From: Clostridium sp.
GTDB lineage: Bacteria; Bacillota; Clostridia; Clostridiales; Clostridiaceae
NCBI RefSeq assembly: GCF_029267215.1
Contig: NZ_JARIDH010000030.1
Span: 1-34,832, forward strand
DNA length: 34,832 nucleotides
Direction: 5' to 3'
A model generated the notes under the pieces. It worked only from the letters and a program-made list of their open reading frames with translations, had not been told where the DNA came from and did not search any database. Below, piece after piece: positions 1 to 8,069 of this stretch. The position numbers were made by a program, and so were the translations under genes. Within the stretch, counting starts at the first letter, position 1; each line of letters starts with the position of its first letter.

Positions 1-23
1 CAATATTAATATTTTTAAAATAA

Positions 24-47
24 TAGAGCGGTAAAAAACCCGCTCTA
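24..47 (-). terminator. Intrinsic terminator of rpsO
   Basis: A perfect 8-bp stem (TAGAGCGG with CCGCTCTA, 8-nt loop, written on the plus strand) is followed by TTATTTT on the minus strand, immediately after the rpsO stop. Confidence 0.8.
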
Positions 48-52
48 CTAAA

Positions 53-316
53 TTATCTTCTTAATCCTAATTCTTTGATTATAGCTCTGTATCTTTCGAT
101 ATCTTGCTCATATAAGTAGTTTAATAATCCTCTTCTTTGTCCAACCATCATTAAAAGACCTCTTCTTGAGTGGTGGTCTTTCTTATGTGTTCTTAAGTGA
201 TCAGTTAAAGAGTTTATTCTCTCTGTTAATAACGCGATTTGAACCTCTGGTGATCCAGTGTCTCCCTCGTGTCTTCCGAATTTAGCAATTATTTCTTGTT
301 TTCTCATTTTATCCAT
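53..316 (-). CDS. rpsO: 30S ribosomal protein S15
   Basis: S15 binds the central domain of 16S rRNA early in assembly. The 87-residue protein has the canonical size and signature: [59 protein letters not shown] lies 6 nt from the ATG. It has its own promoter and leader and ends in a terminator six bases after the stop. In Bacillus pnp follows; the window ends before that could be seen. Confidence 0.98.
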   Translation of the reverse strand: MDKMRKQEIIAKFGRHEGDTGSPEVQIALLTERINSLTDHLRTHKKDHHSRRGLLMMVGQRRGLLNYLYEQDIERYRAIIKELGLRR

Positions 317-390
317 TGTTACACCTCCGATAAATTATCCCCTAGTTCCAAGAAAAAAGACGGTTACCCTTCAATCTTAGAGTTAGGTTC
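317..390 (-). promoter_or_regulatory. rpsO leader, candidate S15 autoregulatory or attenuation element
   Basis: The leader contains a hairpin at 378-357 (AAGAT with GTCTT, inner GG/CC pair closed by a GTAA tetraloop) followed by six T residues. A possible CCTA/TAGG helix lies around it, and a small GATA/TATC hairpin lies next to the GGAGGTG site. S15 binding to its own mRNA leader is established in several bacteria with differing structures. This assignment is by position and fold only. Confidence 0.45.
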
Positions 391-396
391 TATATG

Positions 397-425
397 ATTA
401 TATCAAAACTCTCTTTCCTTGTAAA
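397..425 (-). promoter_or_regulatory. Promoter of rpsO
   Basis: TTTACA and a perfect TATAAT are 17 bp apart, starting 7 bp past the ribF stop. This gives rpsO an independent transcript with a leader of about 75 nt. Confidence 0.8.
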
Positions 426-431
426 TCTTTA

Positions 432-1361
432 TTACAAATAAATTTTTATGTTACTTTTTTCCGCGAAGTTTTTATCATTAATTAATTGTAATTTTAACTC
501 TTCCAAAGAATTAAATTTCTTTTCATCTCTTATTTTACTTATAAAATAAAGTTTAATTTCTTTACCATATATATCTTCATCAAAATCTAGTATGTGAGTT
601 TCTACTGTTATATTTTTACCATTAACCGTTGGATTATTCCCAACTGATGTTATCCCTTTATAAACTTCACCATTTAATTCTACATTTGTATAATAAACGC
701 CTATTTTAGGAAGAACAATCTTTTTATTTATATCTATATTGGCAGTTGGAAAATCAATAGTTCTTCCTATTCTTTTTCCACCTACCACTTCTCCTTTTAA
801 TGAAAAATATCTACCCAACATATTATAAGCCTCATACATTCTGCCCTCTAAAACAGCATTTCTTATTCTCGTTGAACTCACAACATCATCTTTATAAGTA
901 AATGGATCTATTATATATAATTCAACCCCTTTAGATAAAACTAATTCTTTCAAAAAATTAACATCACCCTTATTCTTATAACCAAATCTATAATTAAATC
1001 CAACCACTATGCCTTTCACATTATATTCTTTTATAAGATTATTTATAAATTCTTCTGGTTCTAAACTCATAAACTTCTTTGTAAATTCAACAAAAACACT
1101 TAAGTCAACACCTAAATATTGAAGCATTTCTGTTTTTTCTTCCAAATTAATTATAAGTTTAGGAGCTCCACCTTTATTTATTAATGTTCTTGGATGATTT
1201 TTAAATGTATAGACCATACTTAAAGAATCATTTTTTTTAGCTAACTCAATACTTTTGTTTATTAAAGCTAAATGACCTTTATGAATTCCATCAAAACTTC
1301 CTAATGCAACATAAGTCTGTTTTTGAACAACCCTCTTAAAATCACTGTTTATTAAAACCAT
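432..1361 (-). CDS. ribF: Bifunctional riboflavin kinase/FAD synthetase
   Basis: RibF phosphorylates riboflavin to FMN and adenylates FMN to FAD. The 309-residue protein has an N-terminal nucleotidyltransferase domain (ALGSFDGIHKGHLALI with the GxFDGxHxGH motif; GFNYRFGYKNKG; STRIRNAVLEG). A C-terminal flavokinase domain begins near 185 (LKGEVVGGKRIGRTIDFPTANI, then VYYTNVELNGEVYKGITSVGNNPT). Its GAGGAG site lies within the last codons of truB. It is the last gene of the nusA-infB run before the independently transcribed rpsO. Confidence 0.97.
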   Translation of the reverse strand: MVLINSDFKRVVQKQTYVALGSFDGIHKGHLALINKSIELAKKNDSLSMVYTFKNHPRTLINKGGAPKLIINLEEKTEMLQYLGVDLSVFVEFTKKFMSLEPEEFINNLIKEYNVKGIVVGFNYRFGYKNKGDVNFLKELVLSKGVELYIIDPFTYKDDVVSSTRIRNAVLEGRMYEAYNMLGRYFSLKGEVVGGKRIGRTIDFPTANIDINKKIVLPKIGVYYTNVELNGEVYKGITSVGNNPTVNGKNITVETHILDFDEDIYGKEIKLYFISKIRDEKKFNSLEELKLQLINDKNFAEKSNIKIYL

Positions 1362-1364
1362 TTA

Positions 1365-2252
1365 CTACTCCTCTATCAGCAACTTCTCTAACTTAAATCC
1401 TTTTTCTTCCCTTTTACCTAATCCTAAAAACCTTCCACCTTCAACATAAACTCTATAAATTTTTTCAAATTCAATATCTTGATTATTATAAAGTCTACTG
1501 TCAAAAACTTTAACACCATTTCTTAAAAGCTTTCCAAATCTCTCATTTACAAACATTTTATCAAAAGAATTTAATGCCTCTTCCATAGATATTAAATGTT
1601 TTTCTAAAAGTTCTTCATTTAAATCTTCTATATTAATAGCTTCTTCTTTTGTAAATGGCCCATTTTTTATTCTTTCCAAAGCAGTCATTGTTGCACCAAC
1701 ATTTAATTTCTCTCCAATGTCATAACAAAGACTTCTTATATATGTTCCCTTAGAACAACAAACATCCATTTGTATATTATCAGTAGACTCTATTTCAATA
1801 TTTTCTATAGAATAAATAGTAACTTTTCTTGCTTCTCTATGAACTTCTATTCCCTGTCTAGCAAGTTCATAAAGTCTAACTCCATTTTGTTTTAAAGCAG
1901 AATACATAGGTGGAACTTGATCTATTGTTCCTAAAAATGTACTTATGCAATCTATTATTTCTTCCTTACTTATATTAGAAGCATCTTTAGTTTCTAAGAC
2001 CTTCCCATCTAAATCATATGTGTCAGTTATCATTCCAAGCTTTAGATTTACTCTATAAACCTTTTGATTTTCCATTATATAATCTATGATTTTTGTAGCT
2101 CTTCCAAGACAAACTGGCAAAACCCCGGATGCTGCTGGATCTAAAGTCCCAGTATGTCCTACCTTTTTCATCTTAGCTACTTTTCTAACCATAGCAACAA
2201 CATCAAATGAAGTCATTCCCGTATTTTTATATATGTTAATTACCCCATTCAT
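1365..2252 (-). CDS. truB: tRNA pseudouridine-55 synthase TruB
   Basis: TruB makes the conserved pseudouridine 55 in the T loop of tRNA. The 295-residue protein has catalytic Asp38 in KVGHTGTLDPAASGVLPVCLG, the segment YRVNLKLGMITDTYDLDG, and QVPPMYSALKQNGVRLYELARQG. The PUA-like C-terminal part is short. The ATG overlaps no gene; nrnA ends 3 nt upstream, and the ribosome site is weak (AAAGAGATGG). Three bases separate its stop from the ribF start. Confidence 0.97.
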   Translation of the reverse strand: MNGVINIYKNTGMTSFDVVAMVRKVAKMKKVGHTGTLDPAASGVLPVCLGRATKIIDYIMENQKVYRVNLKLGMITDTYDLDGKVLETKDASNISKEEIIDCISTFLGTIDQVPPMYSALKQNGVRLYELARQGIEVHREARKVTIYSIENIEIESTDNIQMDVCCSKGTYIRSLCYDIGEKLNVGATMTALERIKNGPFTKEEAINIEDLNEELLEKHLISMEEALNSFDKMFVNERFGKLLRNGVKVFDSRLYNNQDIEFEKIYRVYVEGGRFLGLGKREEKGFKLEKLLIEE

Positions 2253-2255
2253 ATA

Positions 2256-3209
2256 TTACACCATCTCTTTATTAAGTATTTCTATTATTTTCTTCTCTGC
2301 CTCTTCTAAATCAACCTCTTTTATAAAAGCTCCTGCAGCTTTTGTATGACCGCCGCCACCAAAATTTTCTGCTATTTTTCTAACATCTAAAGTATCCTTT
2401 GATCTAAAACTAACCTTAACCCCTTCGTCAACCTCTTTAAGAAGTATGCAACCTTCAACTCCTTTAATTTGGTTTCCCAAAGATACTACATCAGAACTAT
2501 TTTGAACTTCTTCTCCTAAAGAATTTAACATTTCTTTAGTTATTCTCATGAGAACTATTTTATTGTCACAAACTAATTTCATATCATCTAAAACTAAAGC
2601 CATTAATTTCATTTTAACAAAAGGTTTATTGTCAAATATATTTCTATGAATTTGATCATGTTTTATATAAGTAACTAAATCTCCTGCAATAATATGAGTT
2701 CTTTCAGTTGAATTTGAGTATCTAAAAGAACCAGTATCTGTTACTAAAGATGTATACAAACATTTGGCAATACTTTCATTCATAGAAATATTCATTTCTT
2801 TTAATAACATATATATTATTTCAGCAGTGGCTGCAGCTTCTGTATCAACATAATTTACAACACCATATTTGTCATTTGATAGATGATGGTCTATGTTCAT
2901 TAAGTTTCCTTCAAATTCACTTATATCAGCAGAAATTCTCTCTAAATTTCCACAATCTAAAACTATAACACAATCAGTATCTTCTGATGGTTTTATAACC
3001 TCTCCAGTTATTTCCTCACTATATGGCAGGAAGCCTAGGTTATCTGAGACTAAGTCTTTAGAGATAACATAAGCTTCTTTACCATAATTTCTTAACCCCT
3101 GAAGCAGTCCCAATACACTACCTAAGGCATCACCATCTGGAGATACATGACATGTTATACCAATCTTTTTACTCTTATCAATAATTGATATTACATCATG
3201 TAATCTCAT
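2256..3209 (-). CDS. nrnA: DHH-family oligoribonuclease/pAp phosphatase NrnA
   Basis: NrnA degrades short RNA oligomers and dephosphorylates 3'-phosphoadenosine 5'-phosphate. The 317-residue protein has DHH-superfamily metal motifs in order: CHVSPDGDALGS (Asp25, Asp27), VIVLDCGNLER and NIDHHLSND, then a DTGSFRYSNS motif. A C-terminal DHHA1 domain is seen in VKVSFRSKDTLDVRKIAENFGGGGHTKAAGAF. AAGGAGA precedes the ATG. Its place between rbfA and truB is common in clostridia and ties RNA turnover to ribosome assembly. Confidence 0.95.
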   Translation of the reverse strand: MRLHDVISIIDKSKKIGITCHVSPDGDALGSVLGLLQGLRNYGKEAYVISKDLVSDNLGFLPYSEEITGEVIKPSEDTDCVIVLDCGNLERISADISEFEGNLMNIDHHLSNDKYGVVNYVDTEAAATAEIIYMLLKEMNISMNESIAKCLYTSLVTDTGSFRYSNSTERTHIIAGDLVTYIKHDQIHRNIFDNKPFVKMKLMALVLDDMKLVCDNKIVLMRITKEMLNSLGEEVQNSSDVVSLGNQIKGVEGCILLKEVDEGVKVSFRSKDTLDVRKIAENFGGGGHTKAAGAFIKEVDLEEAEKKIIEILNKEMV

Positions 3210-3212
3210 TTT

Positions 3213-3563
3213 TTATTTCTCCTTGATTTTATTTAGCAATGACTCTATGTACATTGCATTATTTATAGAATTATCTTCTTCAAATAATATTTCAGGAGTA
3301 ACTCTTAGCTTAACTCTATTTCCAACTTCTCTTCTTATAAATCCAGCTGAATTTTTAAGAGCTTTTAAGCTTTCCTCTTTTTCTTGTTCAGTTTTAGCGA
3401 ATAGGCTAACAAAAACTTTAGCGTATCTTAAATCCTTAGTAACTTCAACTTGAGTTACACTAACCATAGCTGTTAACCTAGGGTCTTTAACTTGATTTCT
3501 TATGATATCACTTATTTCTTTTCTTACTTCTTCGTTAATTCTTTTTCCTCTGAAGTTAGCCAT
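3213..3563 (-). CDS. rbfA: Ribosome-binding factor A
   Basis: RbfA is a cold-shock 30S assembly factor acting on the 5' end of 16S rRNA. I choose the ATG at 3563, giving MANFRGKRINEEVRKEISDIIRNQVKDPRL (116 residues), 8 nt after GAGG. The frame continues to a GTG at 3572, but that codon is part of the AAAGAGGTG site. Family motifs include VSVTQVEVTKDLRYAKVFVS and an RxxVG..V.LR..PE.LF..D segment. The stop is 3 nt from the nrnA start, so the genes are coupled. Confidence 0.97.
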   Translation of the reverse strand: MANFRGKRINEEVRKEISDIIRNQVKDPRLTAMVSVTQVEVTKDLRYAKVFVSLFAKTEQEKEESLKALKNSAGFIRREVGNRVKLRVTPEILFEEDNSINNAMYIESLLNKIKEK

Positions 3564-3584
3564 AGGAATCACCTCTTTATAAAA

Positions 3585-5624
3585 TTAAAGTTCTTTTCTT
3601 TCGATAGCTTCCATAGTATATGCTTCTATTATATCGCCTTCTTTGATATCGTTGAACTTTTCTACACTAAATCCACATTCATATCCAGAATTTACTTCTT
3701 TAACATCATCTTTAAATCTCTTTAATGATGCTAATTTAGATTCAAATATTACAATACCTTCTCTTATAACTCTTACATCAGCATTTCTAACTAATTTACC
3801 AGTTAATACATATCCACCAGCAATTGTTCCAACATTAGAAATTTTGTAAGTAGCTCTAATTTCAGCAGTTCCTAATACAACCTCTTTGTATTCTGGATCT
3901 AACATACCTATCATAGCTGATTTTATATCTTCTATAGCATCGTATATTACTCTATAAGTTTTAACATCAACACCATCTTTCTCAGCAGCAACTACTGCAT
4001 TATTATCTGGTCTTACGTTAAATCCTATTACTATAGCATTTGATGCTGTAGCTAGAGTTATATCTGTTTCGCTTATAGCCCCAACAGCTCCGTGTATAAC
4101 TCTTACTTTTACATCATCAGTAGATAATTTCTCTAATGATGCTTTTATAGCCTCTACTGAACCTTGAACGTCAGCCTTAACTATAACAGAAAGTTCTTTA
4201 ACAGCACCTTCTTTTATTTGACTATATAAATCTTCTAATGAAACTCTATGTGAAGTAGCAAAACTTTCTTGTCTTAGTTTTTCTTTTCTAGCTTCAGCCA
4301 TGTTTCTAGCAGTCTTCTCATCTTTAACAACTGTGAATCTATCTCCAGCAGCTGGAACTTCTGAAAGTCCTAATATCTCAACCGGGATTGATGGTCCAGC
4401 TGATTTTATTTTCTTTCCAGCATCATCAAACATAGCTCTGATTCTTCCATAAGTTGAACCAACTATTATTGAATCTCCCATATTTAATGTACCATTTTGA
4501 ACTAGCAATGTAGCAACAGCTCCTCTACCTTTGTCAAGCTTAGCTTCAACAACTGTACCTTTAGCTCTTCTGCTAGCATCAGCCTTTAATTCTTGCATTT
4601 CTGAAGTTAAAAGAACCATTTCTAGTAATGTATCTATATTTTCTTGAGTTTTAGCTGAAACTGGTACTGAAATTATGTCTCCCCCCCAATCTTCAACAAC
4701 TAATCCATGTTCGGTTAATTCTTGTTTAACTCTCTCTGGGTTAGCACCTTCTCTATCCATTTTGTTTATAGCAACTATCATAGGAACTCCAGCTGCTTTA
4801 CAGTGGTTTATAGCTTCTACAGTCTGCGGCATGATTCCATCATCAGCAGCAACAACTAATATAACTATATCTGTTATTTGAGCTCCTCTAGCTCTCATAG
4901 CTGTGAAAGCTTCGTGTCCTGGTGTATCTAAAAATGTTAAAGTTTCACCATTTACATCAACAGTGTACGCACCTATATGTTGAGTAATTCCACCAGCTTC
5001 TGTACTTGTTACTTTTGCTTTTCTTATAGCATCAAGTAATGAAGTTTTACCATGATCGACATGCCCCATAACTGTTATGATTGGAGGTCTCTTAGCTAAG
5101 TTTTCTTCTTCAACTTCTAAGTCTTCTTCAAACTCTTCTAAAGTATTTTCTTCCTCTTTTTCATAAACTGCAACTTCGTATTTTTCTGCAACTTTTTCAG
5201 CCGTTTCAAAATCTATTTCTTGGTTTATTGCAGCCATTACACCAGTGAAGATAAGAGTTTTTATAACATCATTAACTGGTTTATTTAATTTTTCAGCTAA
5301 TTCTTTAACTGTTATAGTTTTTCCTATCTCAATTACTTCAACTGCTTGTTCTGATGAATCCTCTTGATCACCTTTTTTTCTCTTCTTTTTCTTTTTAGCA
5401 ACGTTGTTTACTTCTTCAGCAAGTTCAGCTTCATATTCTTCAACTAACTCACTACTTCCTTCACTTCCTGCTAAAAGTTCTTTTATTAATGCCGCATCTT
5501 CATCCTCTATAACGCTCATGTGGTTTTTAACCTCAACGCCAAACTCATCCATTAATACATTTATAAGAACTTTACTTGGAACTCTTAATTCTTTTGCCAA
5601 TTCATAAACTCTTATTTTTGACAT
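3585..5624 (-). CDS. infB: Translation initiation factor IF-2
   Basis: IF-2 is a GTPase that brings fMet-tRNA to the 30S complex and promotes subunit joining. The 679-residue protein has an N-terminal IF2_N domain ([21 protein letters not shown]) and a lysine-rich linker near 77-85. A second IF2_N-like helical segment ([21 protein letters not shown], about 104-124) precedes the GTPase core, with G1 GHVDHGKT at 187-194, then DTPGHEAF and NKMD. Domains II-IV follow, including the fMet-tRNA-binding C-terminus. GGGGGTG precedes the ATG. A run of seven G residues on the coding strand encodes part of DWGGD (complement of 4681-4687). Confidence 0.98.
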   Translation of the reverse strand: MSKIRVYELAKELRVPSKVLINVLMDEFGVEVKNHMSVIEDEDAALIKELLAGSEGSSELVEEYEAELAEEVNNVAKKKKKRKKGDQEDSSEQAVEVIEIGKTITVKELAEKLNKPVNDVIKTLIFTGVMAAINQEIDFETAEKVAEKYEVAVYEKEEENTLEEFEEDLEVEEENLAKRPPIITVMGHVDHGKTSLLDAIRKAKVTSTEAGGITQHIGAYTVDVNGETLTFLDTPGHEAFTAMRARGAQITDIVILVVAADDGIMPQTVEAINHCKAAGVPMIVAINKMDREGANPERVKQELTEHGLVVEDWGGDIISVPVSAKTQENIDTLLEMVLLTSEMQELKADASRRAKGTVVEAKLDKGRGAVATLLVQNGTLNMGDSIIVGSTYGRIRAMFDDAGKKIKSAGPSIPVEILGLSEVPAAGDRFTVVKDEKTARNMAEARKEKLRQESFATSHRVSLEDLYSQIKEGAVKELSVIVKADVQGSVEAIKASLEKLSTDDVKVRVIHGAVGAISETDITLATASNAIVIGFNVRPDNNAVVAAEKDGVDVKTYRVIYDAIEDIKSAMIGMLDPEYKEVVLGTAEIRATYKISNVGTIAGGYVLTGKLVRNADVRVIREGIVIFESKLASLKRFKDDVKEVNSGYECGFSVEKFNDIKEGDIIEAYTMEAIERKEL

Positions 5625-5653
5625 ATATTCACCCCCGAAAAAATTTAGATGAA

Positions 5654-5956
5654 CTAATTATTATTAGAATATGACAAAAGTTTTTTTGCCATATTCTCAT
5701 CAGTTACTCCTAGTATATTAATTTCATATCTACCAATACTATATCCTAATTCTTCTTTTGAAAAACTATCAATATATGGTATATTATACTGTTCACAGTA
5801 TAATACAAATTTTTCTTTCGTACGGTTTGACATGTTGTTAGAAAATATAAAAAGATATATCTTACTCCTTTTTATTTCTTCCTCACATTTATTATAACCT
5901 TCCAAAAGTTTTCCTGCTCTTTTAGTAAGCCCTAAAAAATTAAGAAATTTATCCAT
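5654..5956 (-). CDS. ylxQ: L7Ae-type RNA-binding protein YlxQ
   Basis: The 100-residue protein has the L7Ae/L30e fold pattern: [47 protein letters not shown], then [11 protein letters not shown] and the C-terminal [15 protein letters not shown]. Relatives bind kink-turn RNA; the biological role of YlxQ is unsettled. It overlaps ylxR by 8 nt (ATGGATAA) with only a weak GAGAGATGAG site, implying translational coupling. infB follows 29 nt downstream. Confidence 0.9.
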   Translation of the reverse strand: MDKFLNFLGLTKRAGKLLEGYNKCEEEIKRSKIYLFIFSNNMSNRTKEKFVLYCEQYNIPYIDSFSKEELGYSIGRYEINILGVTDENMAKKLLSYSNNN

Positions 5957-6212
5957 TTATCTCATCTCTCAATCTGTCGTAGACTTCATTATCTATATTT
6001 GTTTGAAGATTCTTATTTAATCTCTTTGCCTTAAATGCCTTCTCTAAACATTCAGCATTTTTGCAGATGTAAGCTCCTCTTCCAGACTTTTTACCAGTTA
6101 AATCCACTGAAACTTCACCTTCAGCATTTTTAACTACTCTTATCATTTCTTTCTTAGGCTTCATCTCCATGCAACCATTACACATTCTCATTGGAATTTT
6201 TTTTGGTTTCAT
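5949..6212 (-). CDS. ylxR: YlxR family nucleic-acid-binding protein (RnpM)
   Basis: This is a small basic protein of 87 residues between nusA and infB. The YlxR signature is clear: KIPMRMCNGCMEMKPKKEMIRVVKN, then SVDLTGKKSGRGAYICKNAECLEKAFKAKRLNKNL. Family work in Bacillus links YlxR (RnpM) to RNase P modulation. GGAGGTG lies 5 nt from the ATG. The last codons overlap ylxQ by 8 nt. Confidence 0.93.
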   Translation of the reverse strand: MKPKKIPMRMCNGCMEMKPKKEMIRVVKNAEGEVSVDLTGKKSGRGAYICKNAECLEKAFKAKRLNKNLQTNIDNEVYDRLRDEING

Positions 6213-6238
6213 TTTGTCACCTCCAAAGTTAGAAGAAA

Positions 6239-7354
6239 TTATTCTTCTATTATTATCTCTTCTTCAATAACAACAGGCTCTTCATTTAATAACTCTTCAG
6301 TTGCTAATTCTTCAGCTTTAGATTTACTTTTTATGTCTATTTTCCATCCAGTTAATTTAGCTGCTAATCTAACATTTTGTCCTTCTTTACCTATAGCTAA
6401 TGATAATTGACTATCATCTACTATAACCTTAGCTGACTTAGTTTCCTCATCAGCTTCTACACTGACAACTTTTGCTGGACTTAAAGCATTAGCTATATAT
6501 TCCCCTGGAATACTATTCCATTTTATTATATCTATTTTTTCGTTTTTAAGCTCATCAACTATATTTTGAACTCTAACTCCTTTTGGTCCAACACAAGCAC
6601 CCATAGCATCTACTGACTCATCATTTGAAAATACAGCTATTTTAGTTCTTGAACCTGCTTCTCTAGCTATGCTCTTAACTTCTACTATTCCTTCATATAT
6701 TTCTGGAACTTCTAATTCAAATAATCTTTTTACTAATCCTGGATGTGTTCTTGAACATAAAACTGAAGCACCTTTAGATGTTTTCTTAACTTCTACTACA
6801 TATAATTGTAATTTTTCGTTGAAATTATACTTTTCTGTAGGCATTTGTTCATTTGGTCCTAAAACACCTTCAACTTTTCCTAAATCAACAAATACATTAC
6901 CTTTATCTTTTCTTATTACTGTTCCTGGTAATATATCAAATTCTTTTTCAGCAAATTCTGAGTAAATTACATTTCTCTCAGATTCTTTTATTCTTTGAAT
7001 TACCATTTGCTTAGCAAGCTGTGCTGCAACTCTTCCAAAGTTTTTAGGTGTTACCTCTATTTCAACTACATCATCTAATTGGTATATAGGATTTATTGCT
7101 TTAGCATCCTCTAAGCTTATTTCTGTTACATCATCATAAACTTCATCAACTACAACTTTTTGAGCATAAACATGTATTTCACCTGATTTTTCATCACGTT
7201 TTACTTTTACATTTTGTGCTGTTGTTCCTGAATTTGAAAAATTTTTCTTATATGCTGCTATTATAGCATCATCAATTGTTTCTAATAAAGCTTCTACTGA
7301 AATACCTTTCTCTTTTACTATCTCAGATAATGCCCCTAGAAATTCTTCGTTCAT
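6239..7354 (-). CDS. nusA: Transcription termination/antitermination factor NusA
   Basis: NusA binds RNA polymerase and nascent hairpins and promotes pausing and intrinsic termination. The 371-residue protein has an N-terminal polymerase-binding domain (MNEEFLGALSEIVKEKGIS), an S1 domain (about 132-200, ILPGTVIRKDKGNVFVDLGKVEGVLGPNEQ) and two KH domains (about 205-345, VGPKGVRVQNIVDELKNEKIDIIKW and IGKEGQNVRLAAKLTGWKIDIKS). As usual in Firmicutes it lacks the acidic repeats of E. coli NusA. TAAGGAGGG precedes the ATG. In Bacillus NusA is known to autoregulate by termination in its own leader, and this operon has a terminator in the right place. Confidence 0.97.
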   Translation of the reverse strand: MNEEFLGALSEIVKEKGISVEALLETIDDAIIAAYKKNFSNSGTTAQNVKVKRDEKSGEIHVYAQKVVVDEVYDDVTEISLEDAKAINPIYQLDDVVEIEVTPKNFGRVAAQLAKQMVIQRIKESERNVIYSEFAEKEFDILPGTVIRKDKGNVFVDLGKVEGVLGPNEQMPTEKYNFNEKLQLYVVEVKKTSKGASVLCSRTHPGLVKRLFELEVPEIYEGIVEVKSIAREAGSRTKIAVFSNDESVDAMGACVGPKGVRVQNIVDELKNEKIDIIKWNSIPGEYIANALSPAKVVSVEADEETKSAKVIVDDSQLSLAIGKEGQNVRLAAKLTGWKIDIKSKSKAEELATEELLNEEPVVIEEEIIIEE

Positions 7355-7371
7355 TTTAAAACCCTCCTTAA

Positions 7372-7836
7372 TTATATCTCCCCTTCAAGGTTCGCTGTCT
7401 TAATTTTCTCTTTAGGAACTTTTACATCGTTTCCTTCAAATTCAATTATTATAGTATCTTCTTGTACATCTTTAAGAATACCTTTTACATTTTTTTTACC
7501 ACTTAAAGAACTCTTAAATCCAACAAAAACTTCACTTCCAATAAATCTTTTAAAATGTTCATCAGTATATAACTTTCTGTTTAGTCCTGTTGATGATACT
7601 TCTAAGAAGTATGCATCCTTTATTGGATCTTTTTCATCAAGCATATCGCTTAATGCTCTACTTACTACTTCACAATCTCTTAGTGATATTCTTTCCTCTG
7701 GCTTCTCTATATATAATCTTAAATAGTATTCATTATTTTCTTTTACATATTCTATGTGATATAGGCTGTATCCCTTTTCTTCAACTATAGGAGCACAAAG
7801 TGCTTCAAGCCCAGCTTCAAGTTGTTCTTTTTTCAT
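7372..7836 (-). CDS. rimP: Ribosome maturation factor RimP
   Basis: RimP assists maturation of the 30S subunit. The 154-residue protein shows LEALCAPIVEEKGYSLYHIEYVKENNEYYLRLYIEKPE, then SLRDCEVVSRALSDMLDEKDPIKDAYFLEVSSTGLNRKL, and an SH3-like C-terminal domain (VFVGFKSSLSGKKNVKGILKDVQEDTIII). Length is normal. AAGGGAGGG precedes the ATG by 7 nt. It is the first gene of the nusA-infB operon, directly downstream of the structured leader. Confidence 0.95.
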   Translation of the reverse strand: MKKEQLEAGLEALCAPIVEEKGYSLYHIEYVKENNEYYLRLYIEKPEERISLRDCEVVSRALSDMLDEKDPIKDAYFLEVSSTGLNRKLYTDEHFKRFIGSEVFVGFKSSLSGKKNVKGILKDVQEDTIIIEFEGNDVKVPKEKIKTANLEGEI

Positions 7837-7855
7837 TATACATCCCTCCCTTATT

Positions 7856-8019
7856 AAGTTTTGACTCTCTTCTTTATTGTATCCAATAAAGTAAATACCT
7901 ATTAACTTATATAATAATAGGTATGCAAAAACGCAACTTTTTTTCTAAGTTGCGTTGCAAATAGAAAGAGCGGGCTTTACCGTCCCACTCCTTTACCTCA
8001 AACTATTAGTAAAAAACTT
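7856..8019 (-). promoter_or_regulatory. Structured leader of the rimP-nusA operon
   Basis: Four hairpins lie in a row on the minus strand: 7990-7968 (GAGTGGG/CCCGCTC, one G-U), 7956-7930 (terminator type), 7924-7895 (perfect 10 bp, ATACCTATTA/TAATAGGTAT) and 7891-7872 (perfect 8 bp, CTTTATTG/CAATAAAG). A 7-bp helix of AAGTTTT (8019-8013) with AAAACTT (7862-7856) can close the whole region just before the rimP ribosome site. This density of perfect stems in non-coding DNA points to a cis-regulatory RNA. Confidence 0.55.
7930..7956 (-). terminator. Intrinsic terminator inside the rimP-nusA leader
   Basis: A perfect 10-bp stem (AACGCAACTT with AAGTTGCGTT, 7-nt loop) ends in a run of five T residues on the minus strand. 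It lies upstream of rimP, so it can act as an attenuator for the operon and also end polC transcripts. Confidence 0.75.
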
Positions 8020-8024
8020 CTACT

Positions 8025-8056
8025 ATTATAGTAACATAGTATATTTTATATTACAA
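8025..8056 (-). promoter_or_regulatory. Promoter of the rimP-nusA-infB operon
   Basis: A TTGTAA -35 is followed after 17 bp by TACTAT, which overlaps a perfect TATAAT three bases further on. Transcription should start near 8018, giving a leader of about 180 nt. The exact -10 is ambiguous. Confidence 0.55.
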
Positions 8057-8069
8057 GATTTTTTTAAAC

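Noticed and set aside
2086-2349. Plus-strand open frame across the truB/nrnA junction
   Set aside because: It is the antisense of two conserved genes with no ribosome site or recognisable protein family.
4681-4687. Run of seven C residues (G on the coding strand) in infB as a phase-variation tract
   Set aside because: It encodes conserved DWGGD residues in an essential gene that is intact; seven bases is short for a slippage switch.
7968-7990. tRNA-like or riboswitch identity for the GC-rich stem in the rimP leader
   Set aside because: Only a 7-bp stem with a 9-nt loop is visible; no cloverleaf, T-loop motif or known riboswitch core was recognised.
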